The notes beneath the pieces were generated by a model. That model ran no database searches. It was given only the letters and a program-made list of their open reading frames with translations, and had not been told where the DNA came from. Shown piece after piece: positions 1-17,007 of a DNA stretch of 64,000 nucleotides. Within the stretch, counting starts at the first letter, position 1. Each line of letters begins with the position of its first letter. Made by a program: the position numbers and the translations under genes. Source of the stretch: Linnemannia schmuckeri (lineage: Eukaryota > Mortierellomycota > Mortierellomycetes > Mortierellales > Mortierellaceae); assembly GCA_029449235.1 (NCBI GenBank), contig JANATG010000019.1:310001-374000 (forward strand), in the 5' to 3' direction.

Positions 1-559
1 TGTTGGGGATGGTGGTGCGGGTCTCGTCGCGGATGACCTTGGAGGTGGGGGATGACATGTTGCGAAGGGCCTCCATAGTCTGCTCGGCGTTGAACTCTTG
101 CCAGAATCCGATGGCTGCATTCATGATAACAATGAAGAGAATCACTCCTCCCTCAGCATAATCTCCTGTTGCAAACGCCAATGCCTATTTGAGTTGAGAG
201 TAATAAAGAAAAATGATTGGTCAATGTCAGGTCAGACGCCACCAAGACATGTACGCTCAGTTTATTTACTGAGCTGTTACAGAAAAAGAGGAAGTGAGAA
301 CAGAAAGAAAGTGATGACTTACGGTAGCAATCAGGAGAATAACAACGAGGGCATTGGCGACCTGGCGCCAGAGTACCTTGTACCATTTAACTCCACCTTC
401 GCCCTGGAGTTCATTGGCACCATATTTCTTGAGATGGGCAGCAGCCTCGGTGGAAGAAAGACCCTCGGCAATGCTGGTGCTGTAGTGTTGTGCAGTCTGT
501 TCGACTGAGAAGGTGTGGAAGGGAGTCTCGGGCTCGAGATCAACGACTTTTTTACCCAT
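1..559 (-). CDS. P-type cation-transporting ATPase, N-terminal part (runs off the window)
   Basis: This is the 5' end of an ATP-driven cation pump of the plasma or internal membrane. Exon 1 is 559-323 (79 codons) and exon 2 runs 184-1 and continues outside; the 138-bp intron has a GTAAGT donor. The first ~60 residues match a cation-ATPase N-terminal domain (HTFSVEQTAQHY, then LKKYGANEL). A first membrane segment crosses the splice junction, followed by GDYAEGGVI, a second hydrophobic stretch, GFWQEFNAEQTMEAL and SSPTSKVIRDE. That order is typical of ENA-type (P-IID) sodium/potassium or related Ca2+ pumps. The catalytic DKTG site lies outside, so ion specificity cannot be read. The ATG at 559 is chosen because similarity begins right after it; the upstream extension of the open frame is low-complexity leader. 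Confidence 0.85.
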
Positions 560-2228
560 AGCCTGTGTGTTGGTGGTGTGTGTTGCTGAAAAAGGAAGAG
601 AGAGTGAGGGGAGAGAATATGATTTGTGAGAAAAAAAATTTGGAAAAAAAAAGAGTGTGTTTGACAACTGCTTTTTTTTATAAGAAGGGAGAGAGGTTGG
701 TGGTGGACAAAGAGGAAAAAGAAAGAGAAGAAAAAAGAGGGAAAGGACGATGGAGGCAAGGGTATTTAAAGAGGACGGAATAAGCTGGTTCCTGAGAACA
801 CGTTCCGCTGGGGCCTTTGGTGGTAGGACAAGGTAAAAAAAAAGACTTGGGATCCAGGAACAATGTTGTTGAGTGTTCAAGAGAAGGTTTCTCTCTTGAA
901 TCTTTGGAATGGAACTTGGAGGTAAGCATTGTTTCCCAAGTCGAGCGAAGGGTCTTATTTCATCATGACACTTGTGGACAGCGGTAACGCTGAGGTGAGA
1001 TTTGACTGGAGGAAAAAAAGAAAAGTGACGAGACAGACATACAGACAGACACAGACACCACCAAAGTCAGAAGGGAGGGAAGGGAAGCCTCAGGAAGAGA
1101 GAAAGAAGGAAGGAACTAAATGAAAAAGAGCCAGCAAATAGAAGGCCAGAAGACCGAAGGGAGCGAAACATTTTGGAATCAAAAGAAAGACCCTCTCTTT
1201 CCTCTTGTCAACCCAAAATACAACTATGATCTACGGCCATGCTAATAGAGTGGTTCGATCCCGCTGTGAAGTACTGTAGTGTACGAAAAAAACTAGCTAA
1301 CTGGTTTGATGTGTCTTGGTCGTCTTCTTGATTCCTAGACTTGGTTTCAATGCCACAAAAAAAAAAGATCGAGGGTTCGTTTTCTAGATTTTTCAGATGG
1401 GCATCATCGTTCACTGATGGCGACACTCACTTCCGCACATACTGCGATCGCCTCCCCTTGATCGCAGTAACACATCCTGCGAGGCCCAGTCAGTTACTCA
1501 GGAGTCAAAAAATACTGGAAGCGCAAAAAAAAGATGACAAAACGACTGACATCATGGGAACATTTTTGTAGATTAATGACCGTTCAATCGAACAGGGACG
1601 GATGAAGCTTCCCATAAGCGTACAGAACACAAACAAGGGGAAAGGACATCCTCTTCCTTGCTCAATTCTCTGCTCTCTTGATTCGTTTGTCCAATCTGTC
1701 CTGCATTGAGACCTCGAGAGATGATGGTGTTGTTGGACAGACATGCATTCAATCGTAACACAAACAGCAATTAATTCATATATGGTGTCGGGAAAGCGAT
1801 GAGAAAAAAAATAAATAAATGAGGTTTTAAGTTGATATGTCCGCAATGGCCAATTGGCCGTTTTTTTTTTTTTTTTTTTTTTTTTTTTTCAAGATAAGGG
1901 AGTCATGTGAGGGTATCTGGCCCACGTTCTCAAGCCCCTGATGTCATTATTGATCGAGACAGGGGATACAAAGTGGTCCCAACGCAAGGTGGCAGGCGGC
2001 AAGCGCCGATCAAAGATAATCCGATCCCTCTCTCAAAGTATCTTTTAAAATGGCTGGTTTACGGTGTGAAAGGAACATGATTTTTAGAATCAAGGGAAAA
2101 GAGGCAAAGTTTTTTAGGGTGAACATGGTTTCATCTTGGCTCTGTTTGCCTTGATACTACTGTGCTACAATGAATTAGGGTGAGAAATACATGCAGGGAT
2201 TTTATTTGTTCATATGCTATCATAATTT
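560..2228. other. Intergenic, no gene recognised
   Basis: These 1.67 kb separate the ATPase 5' end from the TAN1 3' end. The first ~300 bp are an A/G-rich leader on the plus strand (CT-rich for the ATPase), with a TTTAAATA-like box near 766-775. A run of 29 T sits at 1861-1889. A short stretch at 1229-1275 resembles the start of 5S rRNA (see findings). I see no coding similarity. Confidence 0.6.
1861..1889. repeat. T29 homopolymer
   Basis: Uninterrupted run of 29 T in the spacer between the ATPase and TAN1. Confidence 0.95.
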
Positions 2229-3842
2229 TCAGGTGGCAGATGCGGTCTCCTCTTCTGGAGCTGCTTCTGACGTCGTCGCCTCCTCTTTCTTTTCGTCATC
2301 ATCCTTCTTTACATCGTCACCCTTTGATGCGTCCTCGTTGGCATCGCTCTTTTGTGCTGCCTCAAAGATACTCTGGATGTTGTACTTTTTCAATTTTTCA
2401 TAATCTCTGACTACTCCCATGAAGCAGATACTCTACATAGTAGTAATACAAATAGGTAAGATTTAAATACGAGTAAGTACACCATACCTCAGCACTCCAA
2501 AACAACCTAATGTCAACTGTTATTTAAAAACATTGACAACAATACCTTGATAACCTCTGCAAGGATGATGTATTCAGGATCATCCATAGAGACAGTGTGG
2601 CTTTGGCCTTGGCCTGCCATGCCAGCCAACTTCTTCAACAGTGCGTCGCGCTCGACCTTGTCGTTGTGTCGGATCTTGGGGATGATCTTGAACTATTATG
2701 AATATGAATCAACCAAAAGAAAAAAAAGTGTTGGGGTTACTGTTACTTCAGAGCAGCGTGGATCCCTGTCGTGTGAGGAAAAATAACTATGCATTCCCAA
2801 ATCTTATCGCCAACAAGCATATTCTTACAGTCGTGGGCTTTTGGTCCTCAGCGTGGAAGTAAGGCTTGAAGACACGTTCGGACATGGTTTCAATGTCGTC
2901 CATGTTGGCGTAGCTTGTCTCATCAACAGGGATGAATCTCATGCAGTATCTATTTAGTCCAAACATGGCATCGTTTGATCCCATGTTAGCGCTCCACAAA
3001 CTTGTTTAAAGGGATAGACATGTTGACCAATGGCTCCTAATCACACTGTGTTTTTCTTGAGACATCGGTTTTTTCGTACCTTGTGCGCTTGCTTCCTGAC
3101 TTTTGAAGATCAGAGAGAACGAAGTGACAGAGTTTAGATGGTTCAATTTCCATAGCGCGAATAAAAATAACTATTCCACATACAAGTCAAATGCTTCCGC
3201 TCGTTAGTTTTTTCCACTCAGTATTACTGTGAACCTCGTCGCTGAAAAAAAAGGCAAAACGATCGCAGTCTGCGCGATTTTCATTACGTAAAGCAGCACA
3301 AGATATCTTGACATACCGCAGTCAGTCCCTGTGGACAAGGGCAAGAACTTCTTGCCGCCCTTGGTCTTTTTGGCCTGAGCAACCTCACGAGCGATGGCAT
3401 CCTCAATAGACTCATCCTCATCCTGCTCTGCGGGTTCGTCGTTAAAGTCGTCTCCATACAGCTTTTGCGCGTACTAGTAACGGACATGACAATGTCAGAC
3501 GATGATAGTGAGGAGAGAAGAGTCAGCTCGAAATGTTCCTGTCAGCATGTATGACCTGACGATCCTGAGATAAGTTCCATGCAATTATTGACCCGACAAC
3601 AGTCAAGGATATGGGCCAAGGTCTAAAGGACTACTTATTACCTCGGACAGCAAGTCGCAGGCCTCCTTGCCGGCCTGGGTCTCTCTGCCACGGGCGCAGG
3701 TGACCATGACGCCCTTCATTTTGGGGTCGATGGGGAATCCGCCTGGCAAGTATTTGCCAATCTTATGAATGTCGACCTTGGCCTTCTTGCCGCCTTTTTC
3801 CTGTGCTCCTACTCCTCCTTTGCGCTTGTTGTTGCCTCCCAT
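2229..3842 (-). CDS. TAN1: TAN1/THUMPD1-like tRNA acetylation adaptor
   Basis: Tan1/THUMPD1 is the tRNA-binding adaptor for the acetyltransferase Kre33/NAT10, needed for N4-acetylcytidine at position 12 of tRNA-Ser and tRNA-Leu. Six exons give 306 residues: 3842-3642, 3473-3317, 3170-3080, 2949-2829, 2692-2546 and 2432-2229. The N-terminus is Gly/Lys-rich (MGGNNKRKGG) and followed by GVMVTCARGRE, the conserved start of the family. The THUMP region runs from about residue 117: VIFIRAMEIEPSKL, RYCMRFIPVDET, FKIIPKIRHND, EYIILAEVIKSICFMGVV. It ends VRDYEKLKKYNIQSIF, as in human THUMPD1. The acidic/Lys C-terminal tail is typical. Exon 3 joins as TGC G|TT ATT, giving the expected 'VIFIRAMEIEP'. 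The gene is divergent from EDC3, 369 bp between start codons. Confidence 0.9.
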
Positions 3843-4211
3843 TTTAGTTTATGTCGTTTTCCTGAGGCTGTTGTTTGGTGGTTAGGTCCTTTGAAGGGTG
3901 AGAGTCAAGGTGGCGCCTTTGCTGATCAGTTGAAGGAGAAAAAATTGGCTGAGTGGCTTGTTCAAGTTGAAGCGAGAGAAGGGCGAGAGGGAGGAATAAG
4001 CGTTTTTTTCGGTCGACTGATGCATTATTCTTCAAACACGACCTGACAAGCAGAACAGAGCACAAACTCCTCCTTTGCTTCATCGACTCTTCTCGCCCTC
4101 CTTGCACACTCTTATTTGCATCTCGCATACTCGCATACTTCATCATCAACTACAACTAGGCAACAATAGAATTCAGTAGATCGCACATCCTTGAAAAAAA
4201 AAATTGACACG
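3843..4211. promoter_or_regulatory. Divergent promoter region TAN1/EDC3
   Basis: The 369 bp between the two start codons must hold both promoters. The half next to EDC3 is CT-rich, as in the other leaders of this window. No clear TATA box is visible. Confidence 0.5.
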
Positions 4212-7026
4212 ATGGCATCCGCTTTTATCGGCCTCACCGTCAAAGTCCTCTTAACCAGCGGCACTTCCTTGAAGGGCCATGTCGCCAATGTCGATCCCAA
4301 CACCCAACGTCTTATGCTACAAGATGGTAAGATATACTTTCTTGTAACCATCTTTACTATTGCATGGTTGGATATGAGCAACTCTCTTTTTCCGTAACTG
4401 ATCTTTGTCGAGCAAAAATATCATACCTATATAGTCGTGATCCAGTACGCTGAAGAGAAAGCCGCAAGGGTTTTGCCCTCGTTCAGCGTCGCAGGGGGCG
4501 AGATCAAGGATCTTCAGGTCCTCCCTACTCAGCCTGCCGTCCACCCGCCTCATCATGTGGTCGCCTCGCCCGCCATGTCTACCACCTCAACCTCGACAAC
4601 AACTACCGTGACGAGCCATTATCCTCAGCAGCATAATCCGCATGGTGCTCACCTTCAGCATGAACAGCATATTCACGCACCTTTGGTAGCCCCTTCTCCC
4701 AGACAATTACCTGCTCACCCTCAGCCAAACCCACCCACAGCTCCCAGTGTGCCTTATCATGATCCTGCTATCATTTCAGTAAGCCATAGAAGGTGGTTCA
4801 AGTGGTCTTTTCGTCCTCGCTCAACCATTCTCCCTTTCCTTGTGTTTTGATCCATTTCAAGGTGTTACAAAGTGAGAAATGAGGTCACCTTATTTTACGA
4901 CAACTAAACAAATTATGCACATCCCCTTGTTCTTGAATTCATGTATAGTTCAAGCCAAGCTCCACGTCAAAGCACGCGCAACAGTTTGACGCTTCTGAGG
5001 CATTGGTGGAGGTAAGAGAAATAACAAGCGGGTTGGTTGAAAGAAAAAGGAATATCAATCAAGACTCTCACGTGCTAAAAGCAGCCTTATTGAAACTTTT
5101 CCGCCTCTTCCTTTTAGAACACAAGCTCAATGAGGACTAGCAAGGCGCAACAATATCACAACGACAATGTGGCCGAGTCTAGTGCTGCAGAGTCGGTGAA
5201 CCGTGGGCCTAGAAGAGCCCGCCGATCCAACCATAGTCACCATCACACCAGCAGTAACGGCAACAACAACTATCACAGTAATAACAACATGTCTGACTAT
5301 GGCTCGCCCAGGACAGGCCACCAGTCTATTTCCAGTATGTATAGCATTTTTCGATCAGGAGACACTACCAGTAATTAAAAGCTGCCTAGGAGTTTGTGCT
5401 TGGACTAATGACGAAATTAATATCAAACTAGGCAAGAGAGCGTCGCGTCGGTACAAGGAGCCGGTTCACGAGTGGGCGCAGGCAGACACGGAGGAATTCA
5501 AGGACGAGGATTTTGACTTCCAGGGTAACCTGGGTCTCTTTGACAAGGCGAGGGTATTTGCCGAGATCCGAGTAAGAATCTCTCCCTTTGACTAACGGTT
5601 CACATTTTGAGATCAAAACGAAGTCATTTTAGAACAGGAGGCGATAATGATCCATCAGATCATATCAGAATGCTAACAGTCTCTCTTCGTCTTCTTCTTC
5701 GACACTGATGTAGGAGGCTGACGATACTGCGCCCGAGTCCTTGTTGGTCAACCTCAACCGAAATCCAAACAGGGCTAGAGCGATCGATGAGAGTCCTATG
5801 CTGAGAAAGCTATTGCCTACCGAGAACGTTCTCGATCCAGCCCCCAAGCGCGCCCAATACAAGCGCAATAGCAGCAAGTCCAACGTCCATGGATCTGGAT
5901 TGAGCGAGGAAGATGAGGTCGATGACAGCGAGGACGATGATTCATGGAACAGCAGCAGTGTGGACGAGTCAATCGCAACTGCCACATTGAAAGGTCTTTC
6001 AGCAGGTCCCGGAGGGCTCAAGATCAGAGCCAATGGAACTTCGGCCCTTGGTTCGCCTTCGTCCTCAAAGGCAAATGGCGATGGTGCTAGCAGCAACGGA
6101 GGTGGTGGTGAGGGCAAGAAGCGTTCAGTCAAGATTCAGACTCTTGCTGGTGTCTCTTGCCCCACTGTGACAGCTGCTCAGATGCAGGAGGTTGAGAGAA
6201 TTTGTGCGGCTGATATGGGATTGACGGACGAGCAAATGATCGAGAATGGTGGTCGTGGAGCCGCGATGATGTGTCTCCAAGCTCTGGGTGGATCCAGGCG
6301 CATTCAGCCCAACAACCACAACGCTGCTCCGATTGTTGTCATTTTGGCAGGAAACAATAGGACAGGCGCGTATGCACTCTGTGCTGCTAGGCACTTGTCC
6401 AATCACGGATGTGTTGTCCTTGCCTTTGTTGCCGGCTCCAATCATGAGGGCCAGCTCAACCCCGTAAGTCTTCATTCGAATGCGTCTCTAGGAATCGCAA
6501 ATATGTTAGGATTGAGATGATCAAGTACTGATGTTGTTCTGTATAATTTTTTGCAATGGGTGTGTAGATGGTGGCATTCCAGTCGAGAGGATTTTTGGCA
6601 AATGGAGGTGAAATGATCCATACAATCGCAGAGTTGCCTCAGGCTTCGTCGCCAGTGGATCTGATTATGGACGGCATGCTTGGATACCAATACACCGTGC
6701 GGGACATTGTCGATTCATATGAGCGCGAGACGGTCTGCGATCTGATGGACTGGGCTAACGACAACAAAGCACCTGTGTTGAGTCTAGACATGCCCAGTGG
6801 CGTCAATGGAACAACAGGACAAGGGGACAAGACCAAATTTTGTGTGCGGCCAAAGTGGACGCTGTGCTTGGGGGCCCCCAAGGCAGGCTGTAGGTCCCGA
6901 TCGACAACGGGAGAGTTGTTCTTGACGGATCTGGGTATCCCTCGGCCATGCTGGAAGAAGGTCGGTGTCAAGGGGTGGGGGATGCCCTGGGGCGCCGACT
7001 TTTTGGTGGGGCTCGAGTATTTGTAG
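4212..7026 (+). CDS. EDC3: Enhancer of mRNA decapping EDC3
   Basis: EDC3 is a P-body scaffold that stimulates the Dcp1-Dcp2 decapping enzyme. Seven exons give 695 residues: 4212-4326, 4435-4778, 4949-5011, 5118-5334, 5432-5571, 5714-6463 and 6568-7026. The N-terminal Lsm-like domain (residues 1 to ~75) starts MASAFIGLTVKVLL and continues TSLKGHVANVDP and RLMLQD. A His/Pro/Asn-rich linker follows. The FDF box is near residues 265-293 (DEDFDFQGNLGLFDK), which in the family binds the DEAD-box helicase Dhh1. A Ser/Asp/Glu linker leads to a YjeF-N Rossmann-type domain from ~440 to the end (MQEVERICAADMG, ENGGRGAAMM, VVILAGNNRTGAYA, LDMPSGVNGTTG). Length and domain order match fungal EDC3. All donors are GT and acceptors AG, and every junction keeps frame. 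Confidence 0.93.
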
Positions 7027-8112
7027 AACACACAAATCCCCAAGCCTCAACCCAAACTGCAGTAGCAGCAATAGCAACGGCCTCAATATATTGTCCTCAG
7101 GCATAGTGGCGTTTTCGTTGTTTTTTTGTTTTTCTTTAGAGAGACATCTGAACGGGGGAACAAGCCAGCAGTCAAAAGCAATAATAACCTCGATTTTTGT
7201 AGAAAATAGGGTTTCCCTGAGGATAGTTGGTTTTGCAAATCCCCCGACACAGGACAAGGAGTTTAGTCGATTTTTTTGTTATGTTTTTCTGTCAGTTGGC
7301 CAGGCCCGTGCTCCTTAGTCTAAGGGGTTAGAGAAAGGAGGGGGACAAACGTGCCTCTCCGGTTTCGTTCACTTTGTATTTGTTGTCAATGCTTGGTTAA
7401 TACCACAATGGTCGAATGGAGTTTCGATTTCATGGAGTACGAATATTGTCAAAGTGGCCTTGACAAGCTCAATTGAAAGCGAAAGGCTGATGAATGCATA
7501 TACAGAATAAGTGATAATCGTATTTTTATACACAATCAATTGTAGTTTTGGATCGAGGTACTGACTGGTCCACCTTTTAGAAAGGACTAATGGAACATCA
7601 GGAACATATCCAAAGGAACAGCCCGGGATTGGTATTGGCCTGACTCTTCCATATGGCATGCGGGCGGTGATGGTGGTGGTAGGTAGGTAGGTACCGGGGC
7701 CTAAAAAAAGCCCAGTGCTTAGTCATATAGCCACTTGACAAGTACTCCAAAGTGTGCGCTGAGTTGGGTAGTAAAGTGAGTGGCGCAGGTTTGTAAATAG
7801 AGGGAGTGGCGTTCCCAAGCTTGCATTTAGAGGAGGAGAACTACTCTTGAGGGGTAGGTCGAGCCAATGGCCAATAGTGCTAAGCAACGTCACAGGCATT
7901 ACCGTTGAACTCGACTCGCCTTTGACTTTTCTACGGACCATCATCGTTTTTTTGTTGAAAACCTCATCTCTTTCATCAACCTACAACTACTCGTCGTCGC
8001 GGGATCAGGAAACCTATACGACGAAACACCTTACAGGAACCAGGCAGAAGAACCCTACAACACAACAATAGCCCTGCCAACCCTAATTATCATTACTAAC
8101 AAAACAAGAAGG
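7027..8112. other. Intergenic between EDC3 and the p24 gene
   Basis: About 1.1 kb holding the 3' end of EDC3 and the promoter/leader of the next gene. A short GGTA microsatellite lies near 7679-7694. No coding similarity was found. Confidence 0.6.
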
Positions 8113-9206
8113 ATGGCACGACTCTACTCGTCAGCATGTGTCGCGTTGATCGCGTTGATCACCTTGTTCCAGACGGCCCAGGCGGTCAAGTTTGATATTG
8201 CGGGCCAGACGGCCGCAGATGCTCTCCCAGTCTGTATTTCGCACTACATTGATAGCGATGTGGACTTTGTTGTTAAGGTCCGGGTTGGGCCTGGACCTCA
8301 CCAGAAAGTTGGACTCGAGGTAAAGAGAAGGATTAACGCACGCAGTTAGTCATTCAAGGACTGGTTGAATAATAGGGATGTTTGATGTGCTATCAGTGAT
8401 TGATTAATTGTCCACCCTTATTTTTGTCTTTAACTTTTATCGTTTTTTATCAACATGTTAGATCACGGATGATAGCGAACACTTGAACCAGATCTGGAAG
8501 AAGGATGGACTGACGGAAGAGCTCCAGCGTGGTAGCTTCAAGAGCCACTACGCTGGTGATGTTGTCGCTTGCTTTACCAACGTCCTCACCGAAGGTAATA
8601 CATCACTGATTTGAGGCGACATCCTCGTTTTGTTCCCTTCAGTCCACTAGTAAATGCAACACACTAATAGCGTGTGTTCCTTTGTCTGCTCTTTATATCT
8701 GCCACTTGTTTTCAACATATCTGTTACTTCCCTCTCTGCCGATGTTAATGGAAAATACCAAATCAAAACAGGATACCAGCCCGACCCTCGCTACACGCGC
8801 ACGGTTGATATTGACTTTGACATTGGATCCGAGACGATCGACTACCAAAAGTTGGCCGAGGCCGAGAAGTTGAAGCCCATGGAGGTTGAGCTCCGCAAGC
8901 TCGAGGATATGGTCAAGGATATTGTCGACAACATGGAGCATCTCCAGGCCCGCGAGGAAAAGATGCGTAACACCAACGGTAATTTTCCTCCTCTTTCCCT
9001 CTTTGTTTTGTTATGACGAAGCGAAGGTTGATTTTATTTTACTGATTGTTTTGTGTAATTGATTGAAAAAAAAAACGTAATTAGAGTCAACAAACGCTCG
9101 TGTTCAATGGTTCTCGACCTTGACGATGGTGATCTTGGTCACCTTGGGCGTGTGGCAGATCTTTTACTTGAAGCGTTTCTTCCGCAAGAAGAGACTCATC
9201 GACTAA
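8113..9206 (+). CDS. ERV25: p24 family cargo receptor, ERV25/TMED10-like
   Basis: p24 proteins cycle between ER and Golgi in COPII/COPI vesicles and help load GPI-anchored and other cargo. Four exons give 222 residues: 8113-8319, 8462-8594, 8772-8978 and 9085-9206. Residues 1 to ~23 are a signal peptide ending TAQA. A GOLD domain follows (VKFDIAGQTAADALPVCISH, then SHYAGDVVACFTNVL and IDFDIGSETIDY). A coiled stretch (LRKLEDMVKDIVDNMEHLQ) precedes NTNESTNARVQWFS and one membrane helix. The cytosolic tail YLKRFFRKKRLID resembles Erv25 more than Emp24, and carries the aromatic plus dibasic signals used for COPII/COPI binding. I chose ERV25 over other p24 members from that tail and the ESTN..R.QWFS segment; the exact subfamily is less certain than the family. 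Confidence 0.88.
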
Positions 9207-10554
9207 ATTTAGGGATCACTATTCTCCTAAAGTCAGGGACGTCACGGCTCAGAGTTTGAATGAGCGAGACGAAAAAAGTAGAAAGACAGCACAGCAGAAG
9301 CAAAAGCAGGAGCCGAATCAACATACGTGAGATCTACTATAATCAACACTTCAAAATAAAAAAGTGAAAGTGTGCGCCTAAGCTCTTTCATGATGCACTA
9401 GGATCTTATGGTTGTCTTTGTGTGTTTTTGTACGAAAATAGGATGGTTACATAGCAGTTGAGACTCGTTCTTTTTGCACCGGAAAGTGGACCAATGATGA
9501 GCGAGGATTGTATTGTCGTTGACCTCATGTTGAACAGACCACGAAGGGATGTGAGGATGAGAAAGATAGATGGAGAGAAAGGGAGGCAAAACAACAATCA
9601 ATTGTGACAAACAAGCGAGTAAGCAGCATGCCATTTTCTTTCTGTTTATTTTTCCTTGCGTTTGTATGCATGCAATGTCATAACCACATCCGAGGGAAAC
9701 AATTGCCTTGTTATAAAAACAAACATAGTCGTATTTGAGTAAAGAGGGTCTAGGGCCCAACTGACAGATCAAAATATTCGAGTAGATTCGACTAGACTAG
9801 TCGTTCTTGTAGTGGAGAATGAAAAGAAAGAAGAGAGAAACAATTATTATTGAGGGCGACAGCAAAGAGAAAGATAGAGAGGGAATGACGGTGAGTCTGG
9901 GTGGGGACAATGAATGGGGCAATGGGTATGAATGAAAAGGAGAAATAAAGAGAGGACCGAGCGTGCATTAAGGGAAGGGCTAGTTTTGCAGGGTCTGCGC
10001 TTGATTTTGATTGAATACATAAGAAGTCATTCAAAAGGAACAGAGAGAAAGAGAGAGAGGGAGAGAGTGTGTGGGTGTGATTGTGTCTGTTTGTTGTGAT
10101 TTTTGTGTTTTTCTTTTTTCTTCCCTTATTCCCTCCTTTCCCTTCTTCGTGCTTTTGGCTGCTTTCACTCTTTCCCTCTCTTTTTGTTCCCCCCCTTTTC
10201 CTTTCAACTCAATCACTCACCTGTCCGTTATCCCGCTCTCTTCTCTTCCTTCCTCACTTTACATTACGACTCTCTACCAACCAGGACAACAGCAACAAAC
10301 ATCCTCCATCCCTAACTCCCGATACTTCTATCTCTTCTCTCTCTTGACGTCTCCTTCTCAATCGGTAAAAGAAAAAGACAAACTTTTATTTTGTTTTTTT
10401 TTTTTTTGCCGCCGATGCACACACACCCTCCACCAACACCAACTCATGCGACCGACAACAGTAAAAAAGAACATCCTCTCTGCGAAAAAGAGTCAACAAT
10501 GGCAGTTACTCATTTCAACAACTTTCAATGACTAATACTACGCAGAATGAACTG

Positions 10555-10596
<42 letters not shown>

Positions 10597-12103
10597 GTTG
10601 TTTGTTTTGTTTGTTGTTCTTTCTGGTCAATCGGGTATACTTGAGTCAGTCAGCTCGCCTTCCTGTCTCTTGACTCGACTCTTTCGCCCCGTCAACAACA
10701 ACAAAAAAAAAAAATTGAAACCGCCACTCGTTCTCGTTTTATTCTCTTGTTTTGTCACGACTCCGCTTGGGCAACCCGAAGAAGAAAAAGAACTGGATTA
10801 ATAGCACGCTGTGCACAAACTACGGAGCGACATTTGTTATTAGTTGCTCGGTCTCCTGGAATCAATTTGAATGAGATAGTCAGCATTGATTACAGCGGAA
10901 CAATAGGATTGATGATCCAGAAGGCGTTTCTTATCTAGTAACAAAGCAACAAAGCATTAATTATCAAGGAAGGAAAAGATGAGAAGCAGGACCAGGGTGG
11001 AAGGCGATGAATATGTTTTGGACTTGACTCAGACTCAGGATCGGCATTGACAACAACAAGGAAGGAAGACAGAACAGACAGGCAGCCAGACAGATACACA
11101 CACAACACACATAGAGGCGGGCAGGATAGAGACGCAGACATGTTGTCTGTCTATCCGAAGGGGACAAAAGAAAAAAAAAAGGCATAATGCAAGACTGGCA
11201 TATGGTCCGACAGATTTTTTTGTCCACTTTCTGTTGTTCTCTTTCGCCGTACTCGTCCACTCTCTTGTTCGCTCTCGCTTCATTCCTCGAACAATAAAAA
11301 TACCAGTTGCAATGAACAAATGAATGAACGTCTTTATTAACCACTTCAACCTCCTTCCTCACTTTTTTTTTCTTTTTCCTTTTCTCTCGCTCGCGGTGTC
11401 TCGTCTGTATCCACATTTGTGCCTTGTCAGCAGAAACGTACCCACTTTCAGTCGATACAGTCTTCGATACACCCGCAGGCCATACACTGGAGAAACCTGT
11501 TGCGCCAGAACTAGCCACTCAGGTAGGGATATCCTTAACTTTTTCTCCACCTCCTGGTCCTTTGCGTGTCAAGAGTCAAGACCTATACCCACTTCTCACC
11601 GGAAAATCATATGGAGATAACCCAAGGGGAGGTGCCTTACTAAACCATTAGTCAACACCCACGGCACCTTTTGCTGTGCCTTGTGCCTGTGCTTGTCTTT
11701 CCCTCATTTTGTCTCTCCCCTCCTTTCCCACCGCTCAAACCTCCCTACCCGTCGAACACTGTTCTCCTGGATCGACGTTGCGTCCCATCCAGAGCCCATC
11801 TTTTATCTTTTTGTTGCTGTTTCTTTATCGTCGTAATTCCCGCCGAAAAAAAAGACTGAGAACGAGACTTTATTCCGATCGGCCTGCCCAATTCACCCAC
11901 TCCGTTTAAAAAAAGTGTTCTTATCCACATTCATATTCATCCAGAGGAGAGACCAATCAGCCTTCATTTCCCACCCATTCTTCGTTAAGCACTACTGTTT
12001 CTAACCTTCGATCGTTCCTCCTTGCCATATTTAGCCCTCAAACCGTTCCTTGTCCATTCAAGACCCACAAAGCACCGACATAAAAAACCACGCTAGTTTT
12101 TGG
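9207..12103. other. Long intergenic/leader region before the polyQ transcription factor
   Basis: About 2.9 kb. The left part holds the 3' end of the p24 gene (AATAAA-like sequence near 9353). From 10040 on the plus strand is strongly CT-rich, with a T39 run at 10557-10595, and looks like the extended promoter and 5' leader of the downstream regulator. A possible upstream exon lies near 11430-11522 (see findings). Hydrophobic open frames here are low-complexity artefacts. Confidence 0.55.
10557..10595. repeat. T39 homopolymer
   Basis: Run of 39 T in the CT-rich region upstream of the polyglutamine transcription factor. Confidence 0.95.
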
Positions 12104-16596
<4,493 letters not shown>

Positions 16597-17007
16597 AGCG
16601 AAGGAATTCCTTTTCTTCTGTTCATATTTACTTGTATCTCTATCTCCTGTACCATTGCCTTCTTGTTTCCATATCATGTCTGCACCCCTTATGACCTCCT
16701 ACTCACCTTTTATTTGCTATGCGATAAAATAATGAGCTTCTTTGTCCTAATACCCTCCTTCGCCTGCAAACCTCCACCATTTGCATAACTCATTTGCCGC
16801 CAAAAGCGCAACCAAAAATAAAGTACATGTTTTGCGTGACTGTGATAAGCACAACTGCGCTTGCGGGCAACTTCGTGGCAGCAGACAAAAAAGGAGAAAG
16901 CTCACGGACCAAGGTGCGGTTCTCGCTCTCTTAACACTTCTACAACACCCCTCCTCTTCTTTATTTGCCATTCACCTTCTTGTGTTCACGACTTCAAGTT
17001 CACAGAG
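16597..17007. other. Spacer between transcription factor and RIM2
   Basis: 411 bp with a GATAAAATAA A-rich stretch near 16722, a plausible 3' end signal, then the CT-rich leader of RIM2. No gene seen. Confidence 0.55.

Noticed and set aside
266..880. Longer N-terminus for the P-type ATPase (start near 880)
   Set aside because: The extra ~107 residues are the translation of a CT-rich leader (FFFL/SLPS-type low complexity); family similarity starts after the ATG at 559.
1248..1275. tRNA T-arm-like GGTTCGATCCCGCT
   Set aside because: No acceptor stem or anticodon arm can be folded around it; the 5S-like reading explains it somewhat better.
3178..3310. Extra small exon of TAN1 (CGACGAGGTTCACA) between exons 2 and 3
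   Set aside because: It gives a stop or the wrong frame; joining 3317 directly to 3170 gives the conserved family sequence.
10071..10535. Hydrophobic Phe/Leu/Ser-rich frames upstream of the transcription factor
   Set aside because: All three plus frames are open with the same composition, as expected for a CT-rich leader and not for a gene.
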